From assembly GCF_003369915.1 (NCBI RefSeq), contig NW_022881625.1, positions 1,488,001 to 1,552,000 of the forward strand: 64,000 bases of DNA. Direction: 5' to 3'. Positions 10,588 to 19,819 of this stretch are shown here, one piece after another; the stretch's first letter is position 1; every line of letters begins with the position of its first letter. The translations under genes were made by a program, and so were the position numbers. The notes beneath the pieces were generated by a model. The model was not told the DNA's origin and made no database searches. It was given only the letters and a program-made list of their open reading frames with translations. Source of the DNA: Drosophila miranda. Its lineage: Eukaryota > Arthropoda > Insecta > Diptera > Drosophilidae.

Positions 10588-11607
10588 ATGGAATACGCTG
10601 TGGTCTGTGCCAAAAAAAGCTGTAAGAAGCAGATCACCCACGATCAGCCGAATGTCCCCTGCTGGCTCTGCGACAGCGTAGTGCACGCAAAATGCGCTGG
10701 ATTTTCTGGCCTCGTGAGTGATGCCATAGCCAAACGTAATGGCTTGCATTACAGTTGCGAGGCATGCCGTGCGGTGGAGAAAGACATGGTGGCTTTCATG
10801 AGGCAGACGCGGAGTGGCTTTAAGGAGCTGACCGTTGGTTTTAAAAACCAATACGATCGGCTCCTAGCCATGGAGGCTCAGTTTAGCGGTTTAAAACTGC
10901 TGAATGAGTCTCCGAGGCGCAAAAAGGTCACTCCGCGGGATCTGCAATTGCCAACCGTCACTCAGCCGTGCGCCGCCGAAAAACTGACTCCGACCACTCC
11001 AAGTGTGCAGCAGTTGATCTCGTTTGCCACTCCAAGGGCAACGACAGCTGCTGGCGACGCAGATTCGGTAGCCGAATTCATCGCCTCGGAGAATGTGCAG
11101 CCAAGTACGTCTGCAGCGTCCGTGTCCGTGGTGTCCGCAAGTTCGCTAGTTGTCCCGTCTATACCGATCCCACCAGTAAATAGACGTTCCGGACCTCCGG
11201 ATATTGCCACCACAGGTACTAGGCCTGTGGTGACTAAACCACTGGTGGGAGTCCCACCAAAACGACAAGTTTTTGTTTCACGGCTGGCCCCTGACCTCAC
11301 ATCTAATGATGTAATTGCTTTTATTCAAAGCAAAATAAAAGCCGTGGGTTTAAAGGTGGAGAAATTTAACTTCTCTTATGCCAGGGAGATAGCCTCGTTT
11401 AAGATAAGCATCTCCCCAACTCAATTTGACACCATTTGCTCCGCCAAATTTTGGCCGGAGCATTTGGTGGTGAAGGAGTTTAAGGCTAAGAAGAAGAATA
11501 GGCCCCCCATATCCCTTCCAAACCTTTCCAGTGTGCCACCCTCAACCTCAACCTCAACTTCCTCTTCCTCAACTTCCCGTCTTGCTTCCACCTTTCCAAA
11601 AAACTAA
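10588..11607 (+). CDS. CR1-like ORF1 with PHD-type zinc finger
   Basis: 339 codons from ATG 10588. Residues 7-59 carry a Cys/His pattern typical of the PHD/FYVE-like finger of CR1-group ORF1 proteins (CAKKSC, then CWLCDSVVHAKC, then CEAC). A serine/proline-rich middle follows. A more ordered region at about 228-300 (RQVFVSRLAPDLTSNDVIAF) resembles an RRM-like fold seen in many LINE ORF1 proteins; that is inference from residue pattern only. A Ser/Thr-rich tail (STSTSTSSSSTS) ends it. Role: RNA and nucleic-acid binding in the RNP. Intact. Confidence 0.85.
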   Translation: MEYAVVCAKKSCKKQITHDQPNVPCWLCDSVVHAKCAGFSGLVSDAIAKRNGLHYSCEACRAVEKDMVAFMRQTRSGFKELTVGFKNQYDRLLAMEAQFSGLKLLNESPRRKKVTPRDLQLPTVTQPCAAEKLTPTTPSVQQLISFATPRATTAAGDADSVAEFIASENVQPSTSAASVSVVSASSLVVPSIPIPPVNRRSGPPDIATTGTRPVVTKPLVGVPPKRQVFVSRLAPDLTSNDVIAFIQSKIKAVGLKVEKFNFSYAREIASFKISISPTQFDTICSAKFWPEHLVVKEFKAKKKNRPPISLPNLSSVPPSTSTSTSSSSTSRLASTFPKN

Positions 11608-11642
11608 CTTCTCTTTTAGTAACCTATCAGAATGTAAGAGGC

Positions 11643-14435
11643 TTGCGTAGTAAGCTCAGCATTCTTTTCCGGGATAGTGTTGCATTTGCTTCCCACGTTA
11701 TTGTGTTTACTGAAACCTGGTTAAAGCCGGACATTCTTAGTTCCGAGGTTTTGGCAGGTCGGTACACAACTTTTAGAAAGGACCGTTCGTCTCGACGGGC
11801 AGGGGGGGTTCTAATTGCAGTGGACTCTTACTTCACGTCGGAACACTTCACAGTCCAAGTTCAACAGGAACTGGAATTCCTGTGTGTAAGACTGATTCTT
11901 CCCGCTTTCGCTATATTCATTACTTGCTCGTATATCCCACCTTCTTCGGATATTTCAATTTATGAGCAGCACTTGTCCGCTTTAACCGCTGTTTCTTCCT
12001 CGCTATCTGATAAAGATCGTATGATAGTTCTTGGTGACTTCAACTTGCCAGGAACTGTTTGGTCTTCGGTAAACGAGTCTAGTATCCTAGTGCCCATGTC
12101 ACGACATGACTTTGTTGACGGCTTGCTTGACCTATCCCTGTCTCAAGTCAACCATGTGAATAATTCCTTGGGTCGATTGCTTGATCTGTGCTTTGTATCG
12201 GATCCGACCATAGTGTTGTTAACCCGAGCCCTTCCGCTCACTATACCTGAAGACGCCTACCACCCTACTTTCGAGGTGTCGCTAGATATAGGACCAACTG
12301 TATTGGATCGGTCGAGTAGGCTGCCCGAACGTGTCCGCTGCTTTCGTAAAGCCGAGTTTGCGAAGCTTAATAACCTCATTAGGGATTTTGATTGGTCCGC
12401 TTTGTACTTGTGCACTGATATCATAAAAGGCACAAACATTTTTTACAATGCTCTTGGCACATTTTTCGATTCTTGTGTCCCGCTTTCTTGTCCGACTAGA
12501 TCTGGAAAACCCCCTTGGTTTACCAAAGAGTTATCCAGTCTAAAAAACTTAAAATCAAGACTTTATAAAAAATTTCAAGAAGTGGGTTCTCCTACTTCTC
12601 ACTCTCGCTATGTATTAGCTCGGTCAAACTTTTCAGTTCTTAATGCTCAATGCTATAAGAACTACCTATCTCGATGCAGGATACGTTTTTCTCAGGACCC
12701 TAAACAGTTTTACAGCTTCGTAAACAGTAAGCGTAGAACGTCCGCACACCCATCCTCGCTATCATTTTGTAATACGTCGGCAAATAATGATCAGGCAATT
12801 GCCGATCTTTTTGCCCAATTCTTCCAAACCACCTATTCTGAGGAAAGCTACTCTGGTCATCCGTACCCATACGGTTTACCGAGGTCGAACGGCATTTTCA
12901 GTCCCTTGTTAAATGAATGTTCCCTACTTCATGATCTTCGACTAGTTAAGCCGGTGTTTTCACCGGGTCCAGACGGGGTTCCAGGTTGTGTACTCAGGTA
13001 CTGCGCCGAGGCTCTGTGTGGACCTTTGCTTAAACTATTCACCCTATCCATTGATTCTTCTTGCTTCCCCCCGATCTGGAAGGAATCGTTTATAATTCCT
13101 CTCCATAAAAAAGGTAGCAAGTCTGATGCAAAAAATTATAGAGGTATAGCAAAGTTATCCGCTATTCCTAAAATGTTTGAGAGGGTTTTAACTCCGCACT
13201 TGCAACATCTCTGCAAGTCACTTATATCTCCAACTCAGCATGGATTTATAAGGCGGCGATCAACCACCACGAACTTGTTAGAGTTTACCTCTTTCATTAT
13301 TAAAGGCTTTCAAGGTAACTTACAGACGGATGTTATTTACACCGACTTTAGTAAAGCATTCGACTCTGTAAACCATTCCCTTTTAGCGCATAAACTTGAC
13401 CTTTTAGGGTTTCCGCCCAACCTCCTGAGATGGATTTCTAGCTATCTTTGTTCTAGGTCTCAAAGAGTCCTCTTCAAAAACTCCCTCTCTTTCCCAGTAA
13501 AGGTTTCTTCGGGAGTACCACAAGGCAGCCATCTAGGCCCCTTACTCTTCACACTCTTTATTAATGACTTACCTTCAGTATTAACATACTCTCGAGTACT
13601 TATGTATGCGGATGATGTTAAACTCTGTGTCCAGTACAAGGACATTTCATTTCATTCTCGCTTGCAATCCGATCTCAATAACTTTCAGTCATGGTGTTGT
13701 GCAAACTTGTTACACCTTAATGCCTCGAAATGCAAAGTTATGACATTTCATCGTTCTAGCCCTTTGTTGGCTCCTTACACCCTATTTGGTGGTTCTCTTG
13801 AGAGAATTACCCTGGTGGATGATCTGGGTGTTATGTTAGACCCCAAGTTAAAGTTTTCCGAACACATTTCTACCATGGTAAATAAGGCCATGAGCGTGCT
13901 TGGGTTTATAAAGAGGTGGTCAAAGGAATTTGACGACCCCTATATAACAAAGACTCTCTATACCTCGCTTGTTCGTCCGATCTTAGAATACGGCTCCTGT
14001 GTATGGTGCCCTCAGTACAAAGTACACCAGGACCGTATAGAATCAGTACAGAAAAACTTTTTACTCTTTGCTCTGCGGGGCCTTAACTGGGATGCGGGTG
14101 TAAGACTCCCATCTTACTCTAGTAGACTACTATTAGTAAACCTCCCATCCTTAGTTAACCGTAGAAAAATGCTTGGTGTGATATTTATGCACAACTTGAT
14201 CAGGGGTGACATAGACAGCCCTGATCTGTTGAGCCGCATAAACTTCACGATTCCTATTAGACTGACTAGAAATTTTATACCGTTGTTCCTTCCACTTTGT
14301 AGATCGAATTATTCCTTGCATGAACCGTTTAGGGTCTTATGCTCGGATTATAATTCCCTCTACCATATTATATCCACCACTAATTCTCTTCCTCTTATTA
14401 AATTATTAATCCTTACACACCTTTCTATTAATTAG
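11643..14435 (+). CDS. CR1-like ORF2: endonuclease-reverse transcriptase
   Basis: 930-codon intact frame. The frame is open upstream through TYQNVRGLRSK, so the true start may lie a little before 11643; no ATG is present there and translation may depend on reinitiation after ORF1. Endonuclease motifs are VFTETWL, VLGDFNLPG and the GR..DLCFV region. Reverse-transcriptase motifs are NYRGIAKLSAIPKMFER, QHGFIRRRSTTTNL, YTDFSKAFDSVNH, GVPQGSHLGPLLFTLFINDL and the catalytic LMYADDVKLC. The C-terminal region is conserved in length with CR1/jockey ORF2. It should catalyse target-primed reverse transcription. Confidence 0.9.
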   Translation: MRSKLSILFRDSVAFASHVIVFTETWLKPDILSSEVLAGRYTTFRKDRSSRRAGGVLIAVDSYFTSEHFTVQVQQELEFLCVRLILPAFAIFITCSYIPPSSDISIYEQHLSALTAVSSSLSDKDRMIVLGDFNLPGTVWSSVNESSILVPMSRHDFVDGLLDLSLSQVNHVNNSLGRLLDLCFVSDPTIVLLTRALPLTIPEDAYHPTFEVSLDIGPTVLDRSSRLPERVRCFRKAEFAKLNNLIRDFDWSALYLCTDIIKGTNIFYNALGTFFDSCVPLSCPTRSGKPPWFTKELSSLKNLKSRLYKKFQEVGSPTSHSRYVLARSNFSVLNAQCYKNYLSRCRIRFSQDPKQFYSFVNSKRRTSAHPSSLSFCNTSANNDQAIADLFAQFFQTTYSEESYSGHPYPYGLPRSNGIFSPLLNECSLLHDLRLVKPVFSPGPDGVPGCVLRYCAEALCGPLLKLFTLSIDSSCFPPIWKESFIIPLHKKGSKSDAKNYRGIAKLSAIPKMFERVLTPHLQHLCKSLISPTQHGFIRRRSTTTNLLEFTSFIIKGFQGNLQTDVIYTDFSKAFDSVNHSLLAHKLDLLGFPPNLLRWISSYLCSRSQRVLFKNSLSFPVKVSSGVPQGSHLGPLLFTLFINDLPSVLTYSRVLMYADDVKLCVQYKDISFHSRLQSDLNNFQSWCCANLLHLNASKCKVMTFHRSSPLLAPYTLFGGSLERITLVDDLGVMLDPKLKFSEHISTMVNKAMSVLGFIKRWSKEFDDPYITKTLYTSLVRPILEYGSCVWCPQYKVHQDRIESVQKNFLLFALRGLNWDAGVRLPSYSSRLLLVNLPSLVNRRKMLGVIFMHNLIRGDIDSPDLLSRINFTIPIRLTRNFIPLFLPLCRSNYSLHEPFRVLCSDYNSLYHIISTTNSLPLIKLLILTHLSIN

Positions 14436-14530
14436 TAACTGTAGTGGTATTTGTACTTTGATTGCATGCTTAGTTTCTTAGTAAGTTTAGTACTAATTTT
14501 CCTCGAATGTTAGTCTAATAGCTATCTTTC

Positions 14531-14692
14531 TTGCATGTTCGCGTTTGGTTCGGCTACGCACCGCGCGTCATGCGGCAGCGCCCCTCGGTCGGTTGGGCGG
14601 GAGGAGGGCTGCGTTTTGCCTGGGATCCGCGCGTAACAGCCTTCTGCTGGTGTCACACGGGCCACTTGACGGTGCAGTAACTGCATCGCCTC
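14531..14692. other. GC-rich junction sequence between CR1-like element and resumed R1-like ORF2
   Basis: About 160 bases of unassigned GC-rich sequence. No ORF or repeat is recognised. It may be the end of the CR1-like element, a filler produced at insertion, or a remnant of another insertion. Confidence 0.45.
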
Positions 14693-16723
14693 TTGGAAGA
14701 TGCAGTCATTGCATGTCAACGTCCACACAAGCGCAAATGCTTCGAAAAGCTCTGCGATGACGCAGATGCGAACCCTTGGGGCTACGCATACAGGCTGGTA
14801 ATGAAGAGACTGCGAGTGTTCAGTCCCCCGTCGCCAATATGTGCAGATCTGCTGGTTAACATAGTAGAAACCCTATTTCCAGAGAAAGTGGCAGCCCAGA
14901 GGGTGATGGATAGAATACCGCCACCTGAAATAGAAGCCACCACGGGAGCAGAAGTCCTCGAAGCTCTACAACGGATCAAGAACGGCAAAGCACCAGGACC
15001 TGATGGGGTCCCAAATGCCGTTCTCCGCACGGCTATTGAGACCAATCCACAAATGTACGTGGATTTATTCAATGCGTGCATGTCCGAAGGGACCTTCCCC
15101 AGACCATGGAAGCGACAGCGGCTAGTCCTCTTACCCAAGGGGAACAAGCCGACCGAGGAGCCATCATCCTATAGACCACTCTGCATGCTCGACACAGTGG
15201 GTAAGATCCTCGAGCGCATAATCCACACCAGGCTGGAGAAGGCAGTAACGCGTCAGCTCTCACCGAGACAGCACGGGTTTCGCAAAGGCAGGTCCACGGT
15301 GGACGCAATCGGCGAGGTATGTGAGATAGCAAAGCGAGCTATCGATGGCACCCGATGGATGTACGGGACCAAAGAGTATTGCATAGTGGCAACACTCGAT
15401 GTCCAAAATGCATTCAACTCTGCCAATTGGGACCGCATACTAGAAGAATTGAGAAACTTTCAAATACCGCCGTATCTGCAGAATATCATCGCGGACTACC
15501 TAAGAGACCGAGTTCTCATATATGAGACGGATAAAGGGACACGTGATCACCAAATCACTGGAGGAGTTCCCCAAGGATCGGTCCTCGGCCCGCTGCTGTG
15601 GAACATCATGTATGATGGAATCCTCAAGATGGATATGCCAATGGGCGCCACGGTGATAGGCTTTGCCGACGACATAGCAATAGTCGTAGTGGCAAAACAG
15701 AAAGAAGCGGCGGAAGAAATCTGCAACGACGCGGTAGAGAGAGCCAGAACATGGCTATCAGGGAGGGATCTCTCATTAGCCACCCACGAAACGGAGGCGG
15801 TGCTCATAAGCAGCAGGAAAGTAGTGGAGACGGCCACGATCCGAGTAGGAGACTGCACTATTAGCTCCAGTCCAAGCCTGAAGTACCTGAGGGTCATGAT
15901 TGACCACAGACTCAGCTTCAAGCATCACATGGCGTATGCAAGCAGCAAAGCAGGAAAGACGGCAGTGGCCCTATCCCGCATCATGGCCAACACCGGAGGC
16001 CCGAAACAGCCAAGGCGAAAGCTACTAGCGAGCGTAGTTGGCTCAACGCTAATGTACGCTGCACCAATATGGGTTGATGCAATGAAGCATAAAACATATG
16101 CCCGAGAATGCAACGCAGTCCAGAGGCTGTGTGCCCTGAGGGTGTGTTGCGCATTCAGAACGGTATCCCAAGACGCCGCACTTGTGGTAGCAGGAATGAT
16201 TCCCATCCATCTGCTGGCAAGAGAAGCCGCAGGAATCAGGGCACAGCGAACCCTGGGGACTACGGACCAGGACACCAGAGGTGCCTTAAGGCAGCGCACA
16301 ATCCTGCAATGGCAAGATTCGTGGGATAACAGCAGCAAAGGGCGATGGACCCATAGGCTAATCCCAGACCTGAAGAGTTGGCTGAACCGTAGCCATGGAC
16401 AAGTGGAGTATCACCTGACACAACTGCTGACAGGACACGGTTGCTTTAAAGCCTACCTGCATAAGTTTAAGCACGAGGACGACCCCTTCTGCGTGGTCTG
16501 CGCAGGGGTCATCGAAGACGCAGAGCACTGCTTCTTCGAATCTCCAAGATTTCGGCACGAACGAGAGGATCTAAGCAACAAGCTTGGAAGAATGCCAGCG
16601 GTGTCAAACCTGGCAGAATGCCTGCTGGAGTCGGAAGGAAACTGGGCCTCGATTAGATTCATGGCCGTAACTATGGCTACCAAACTGCGTCGCGAAGAAA
16701 GAGCACGCAATGCAAGGAGATAA
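14693..16723 (+). pseudogene. ORF2 C-terminal part (reverse transcriptase) of R1-like element 2
   Basis: Long open frame of 676 codons resuming the ORF2 interrupted at about 10070. From KRKCFEKLCDDAD onward it aligns with element 1. RT motifs are intact (YRPLCMLDTVGKILE, HGFRKGRSTVDAI, TLDVQNAFNS, GVPQGSVLGPLLWN, GFADDIAIVVV). Two family-conserved residues differ: YLRVMID where YLGV is expected, and the C-terminal knuckle (CVVCAGVIEDAEH) has serine at its last ligand (FFESPRF). It ends at TAA 16723. The ORF is unlikely to be expressed as one product because of the insertion and the upstream frameshift. Confidence 0.88.
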
Positions 16724-16923
16724 AGGATAAAGGAGATTATTAAGAGAAGAGCCCTACGGGCATCTCCCCCGGCGAAGTAATATCTCGCGACAGTACCGCC
16801 GGGATCCGGGATAGGTGTGGTTGGTTTTAGAGCGGTTAGAGTCCCTCACTTCGGCTTCGGCTGAGTCGGCATGAAGCTTTCCTGTGTCACACAACAAAAA
16901 AAAAAAAAAAAAAAAAAAAAAAA
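16724..16923 (+). other. 3' UTR and oligo(A) end of R1-like element 2
   Basis: Short trailer ending in about 28 A before the AC-rich right target duplication. Confidence 0.8.
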
Positions 16924-17119
16924 ACACACACACACTCACATCCATTTCACTTTGGCGGCCGGACCCGTGTCGCCACAGTTGGTGGCCGGACCAGTGCCAC
17001 TGGTTCTCCAAGAGGGCAGCCACAGCCACAACGACGACGAGGAGGTGCTAATTGCACCTACTTCTGACGACTTCGGATGACGCCAATTTCGACGACCAGG
17101 GGGGACGACGGGGTCGGCC
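16924..17119. repeat. Last part of the 139-bp hairpin array
   Basis: Right target duplication of element 2 (16924-16940) followed by CATTTCACTTTGGCGG and two adjacent hairpins (GGCG...CGCC near 16960; GTGGC-CGGACCAGT-GCCAC near 16983). Unique sequence then leads to the CCGG hairpin. Confidence 0.8.
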
Positions 17120-17172
17120 GGTATGCAACGCAATGTCTTTACAAGCATTGTGTTTTGCTATGCCGGCCGATG
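17120..17172 (-). other. CCGG long hairpin and conserved minus-strand coding segment
   Basis: Imperfect inverted repeat: GGCCGGTATGCAACGCAATG pairs with CATTGTG-TTTTGCTATGCC-GGCC. The homologous hairpin recurs in every 'A' region (for example about 22681-22733, 39093-39144 and 57888-57930). Read on the minus strand it encodes KTLRCIPADPVVP here and RTLRCIPAGSVVP elsewhere; within TLRCIPA the differences are synonymous (TTA/TTG, CGC/CGT, TGT/TGC). Confidence 0.65.
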
Positions 17173-17461
17173 CTCAGCTGTTTCTTGTCTTCCCTGTAAT
17201 TATAGAAAAAGATATAGACATTATTTTAAATTGTTATGTTTATTGTAATATTGTAAACGTAAATCAATTGTACCTGTTTTGTCTCGTCTTTGTTCCAGTG
17301 TAGTATCTCTTTTATTACCTGTTTTTCCGTCGTCTTCACTCCAGTCTACTACTTATCTGTATTGTTATTTCTGCAAGTGCTTGTCTCTTTTCATTTAGTG
17401 TATTTCCTCTTATTTTCCACGCAAAGCACCTGCATTGTTTACCTTTTTCTCTTTATCTTTA
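17173..17461 (-). other. AT-rich stretch containing an intron homologous to 'A' intron 2
   Basis: On the minus strand, ACAAAACAG|GTACAATTG and TTTCTATAATTACAG|GGAAGACAAG bracket an AT-rich intron at the position where other copies have GACGAG|GTAAAATAA and TTTCTAACAG|GAGGACAA. The remaining ~170 bases are pyrimidine-rich with no gene seen. Confidence 0.5.
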
Positions 17462-18177
17462 CTTACCACGCTAGCTTCCAAACAAACCAATCAAAACCTG
17501 CAAATAAAATACAATCAAAATCAGCCAAAACAGATATAGACTCGCTTACCAAATTCAACGCAAACCTCCAAATAAACCAATTGAACCTGCAAATAAAATA
17601 CAATTAAAATCAGTCAAAACACAAATTAATTTACTTACCACGCTAGCTTCCAAACAAACCAATCAAAACCTGCAAATAAAACACAATGAAAATCAGCCAA
17701 AACATAAATAGACTCGCTTACCAAATACAACGCAAACCTCCAAATATAACCAATTGAACCTGCAAATAAAATACAATTAAAATCAGTCAAAACACAAATT
17801 AATTTACTTACCACGCTAGCTTCCAAACAAACCAATCAAAACCTGCAAATAAAATACAATCAAAATCAGCCAAAACAGAAATAAACTGACTTACCAAATT
17901 CAACGCAAACCTCTAAATAAATTAATTTAGCCTGCAAATAAAATGTAGCTAAAATTAACCAAAGGAAAAGCACAAATAGACTTACTTACCAAACTCAACG
18001 CAAACCTCCCAATGGACCAATCGAACCTGTAAATAGAAAATAATTAAAATCAGTCAAAACAAAGGTTAAAAATCCAATAAATATAACAACACAAATTACC
18101 TAACTGGATTCCTGACACTTGATCACCAAACCTACAAAACATAAACCTGAAAATAAAATAATATTAAAATCAGCCAG
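17462..18177 (-). repeat. Tandem mini-exon/mini-intron array (eight ~83/89-bp half units)
   Basis: CCTGCAAATAAAA-type motifs at about 17497, 17586, 17669, 17759, 17842, 17931, 18026 and 18146 give spacings of 89, 83, 90, 83, 89, 95 and 120, so the higher-order unit is about 172 bp. On the minus strand each canonical half unit reads donor GGTAAG, then a 52-nt intron-like block ending TTTTATTTGCAG, then a 31- or 37-nt exon-like block, then the next donor. The acceptor TTTATTTGCAG resembles the acceptor of the short intron in the A regions. Units decay toward 18.1 kb. Confidence 0.85.
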
Positions 18178-18621
18178 GAGTTTCATATCATCCACAGAAT
18201 GAAGCATATGCGCCGCCGTTCTTCTTAGAGTTGCATCGGTTGGATTCGGCCAGGAAAAGAGGGACGAGGCGATGCCGCGCTTGCGTTGCCGATGCTTGGA
18301 GGTCTCCCTGTCGTCCATACCTCCGTTTCGCACCGGATGAGGGGTCCAGGAGCGGCGTCACAAAATTTTTATGTCTAAGCCAGAAAAAAGAAAACACAAG
18401 CCGATCTTAACTTAACTTTTGTTTACAAGAGCAAATTGATAACTGTCTAGTATTTTTCGGTATCTTTTTATCAATGTTACCGTAATGTTAAAAAAATACC
18501 TAAATGTTAAATGTTTCCATAAATAATGTTATATGTTACTATTGAGTAATAAGAACATTAATAAAGAAAGCTTCAGGTCACTCTAAAGAGCCCTGAGCCA
18601 ACCAAAAAAAAAAAAAAAAAA
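18178..18621 (+). mobile_element. Polyadenylated 3' end of unknown retro-insertion
   Basis: About 440 bases ending with AATAAA at 18560-18565 and A18 at 18604-18621, immediately before truncated gag sequence. The layout is that of a reverse-transcribed 3' end. The source (LINE 3' UTR or a host mRNA) is not recognised and no ORF in it is convincing. Confidence 0.5.
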
Positions 18622-19547
18622 CAGGGGCATGTGTTCGCTGTGCAGATTGCGGCATAGTGGCAGGAGCGGCAACTGTGTTGGTGTTGGCTGTATTTGTTGT
18701 CCGTTTCTGCTGCCTCTGTTGTTGCTGCCGCAGCTCGTGCTGCCTCAACTGCTCCCGGACAATAGCCTCTAGCTCCTCCAGTGTCTGCCTTTTCTTCTTC
18801 GGCTTCCCAATTGGCGGCCGCTGCTGCCGCTGCTGGTGATGGCGGCCCCGTCGTCTGGCCTGCTTCCTCTCACCCTCACCCTCATCGTCACTCCCACTGT
18901 CGATGAGGGCGCGGCGTCGTTTTGGTGTTGGTGGGATTGACGGCATTTGTGCAGGCCAGCATTGGCCCGGATCGACCCGCTGCTCGAGCTCGAACCAGGT
19001 TCGACTCGCAACAGGTTCGATCCGGTCGTGTGTGTGTGTGTGGCTGCCCGTTGGCCGTTTTGGCGCTCCGCTCTTGCGCGTCGGCTTGCCGGCTCTCCTC
19101 CGTCTTCTCCCTCTCCCGTTACTCCTGAACAGTTTTGTATGTCCGAGAGCGTGAGAGGCGGGAAAAGTGGCGTCTTTTCGGCCTTTCCCTTTGTGTTTGG
19201 CGGGATTTTGGGATTTGGCGGGGTTGCGGGATTTGCAGTTGGTATTGGCGCTGCTGTTGCTGCTGATGTGATGGGTCTCGAGGGGGGAGTGGCTGTGGCC
19301 GTGGATATATCGGCCATGGCAATGGCTGGGTACTCACTCGCTGGGTGGCTGTGGCGTCGGCGCTCTGCATGGCTGGGGCGTTGGTATTGGCGCCTGCGCC
19401 GAGGGCTCTGCTGCTGCTGCTGCTATTGGCGGTGTTTGTGTTGGTGTTTTTGGCTGCTGCTGCTGTTGCTAGGGCGCCTCTGCGGGCCGCTCTGCCGCCG
19501 TCGCTGTGGCGTCTGGTTGACCCTCGTCTGGCCATTCCTCTGGTCAT
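18622..19547 (-). pseudogene. Gag copy 1, N-terminal half only
   Basis: Starts with MTRGMARRGSTRRHSDGG on the minus strand at 19547, the common Gag start. It has an Arg-rich and Ala/Asn-rich N-terminus, then PLFPPLTLSDIQNCSG, TPKRRRALIDSGS (a likely nuclear signal next to an acidic patch) and the coil TLEELEAIVREQLRQHELRQ. A one-base deletion after GANTNAPA shifts the frame and another shift occurs near 18.95 kb. The retro-insertion with poly(A) cuts the gene at 18622, so PRE_C2HC and knuckles are missing. It is the upstream flank of Drak copy 1. Confidence 0.85.
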
Positions 19548-19819
19548 GGCTGGCTGTTGGTTTGTGTGTTGGCGATCTGCTGCCTGTTTGTTGTTTTTAA
19601 TTGAAAAGTCTCTTGTGTGTGTGTGTTTGTGTTTAATGTATTTATTGGCACTTTTATTCTCTTTTTGGTTTGTGATGTGGACGGGAGCAAAAGTTTGTCA
19701 AGGTAAGTAATGGGTGTGGTGGAGGAAGGGCGGCACGGCACACGACAGACACCACAAAAAGAAAACAGGGCAACACAGAAAAAAAACGTCAATGGCGACA
19801 CGGCACAGATCGATAGATC
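19548..19819 (-). promoter_or_regulatory. Gag 5' leader (P region, short) upstream of Drak copy 1
   Basis: Minus-strand gag leader with the (ACAC)n block, the AGAGACTTTT motif and the GTGCC-repeat segment seen upstream of other gag copies. It ends in ACAG directly before ATCGATAGATCATG of Drak. The homologous stretch at 35951-36218 is almost identical. Confidence 0.7.

Larger units (their letters stand above)
10076..14530 (+). mobile_element. CR1/jockey-superfamily non-LTR retrotransposon nested in R1-like element 2
   Basis: Inserted in the plus orientation inside ORF2 of element 2. It has a ~0.5 kb leader, an ORF1 with a PHD-like zinc finger and an ORF2 with endonuclease and reverse transcriptase. 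Both ORFs are open, so it is the least damaged element in the window. No oligo(A) tail is seen at the 3' end and no clean target-site duplication could be identified, so both limits are approximate (tens of bases). Confidence 0.82.
7268..16923 (+). mobile_element. R1-clade non-LTR retrotransposon (element 2), interrupted by a CR1-like insertion
   Basis: Same organisation as element 1 but clearly diverged. It has a leader (7268-7762), ORF1, ORF2 split at about 10070 and resumed at about 14.7 kb, a 3' UTR and a ~28-nt oligo(A) ending at 16923. Flanks share a 17-bp run (ACACACACACAC-TCACA at 7251-7267 and 16924-16940), within the limits set by the microsatellite. Insertion in an AC-rich tract recalls the R1-clade Waldo and Mino groups, which target ACAY or AC repeats. 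A G17-type run lies in the leader at about 7507-7523. Confidence 0.88.
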
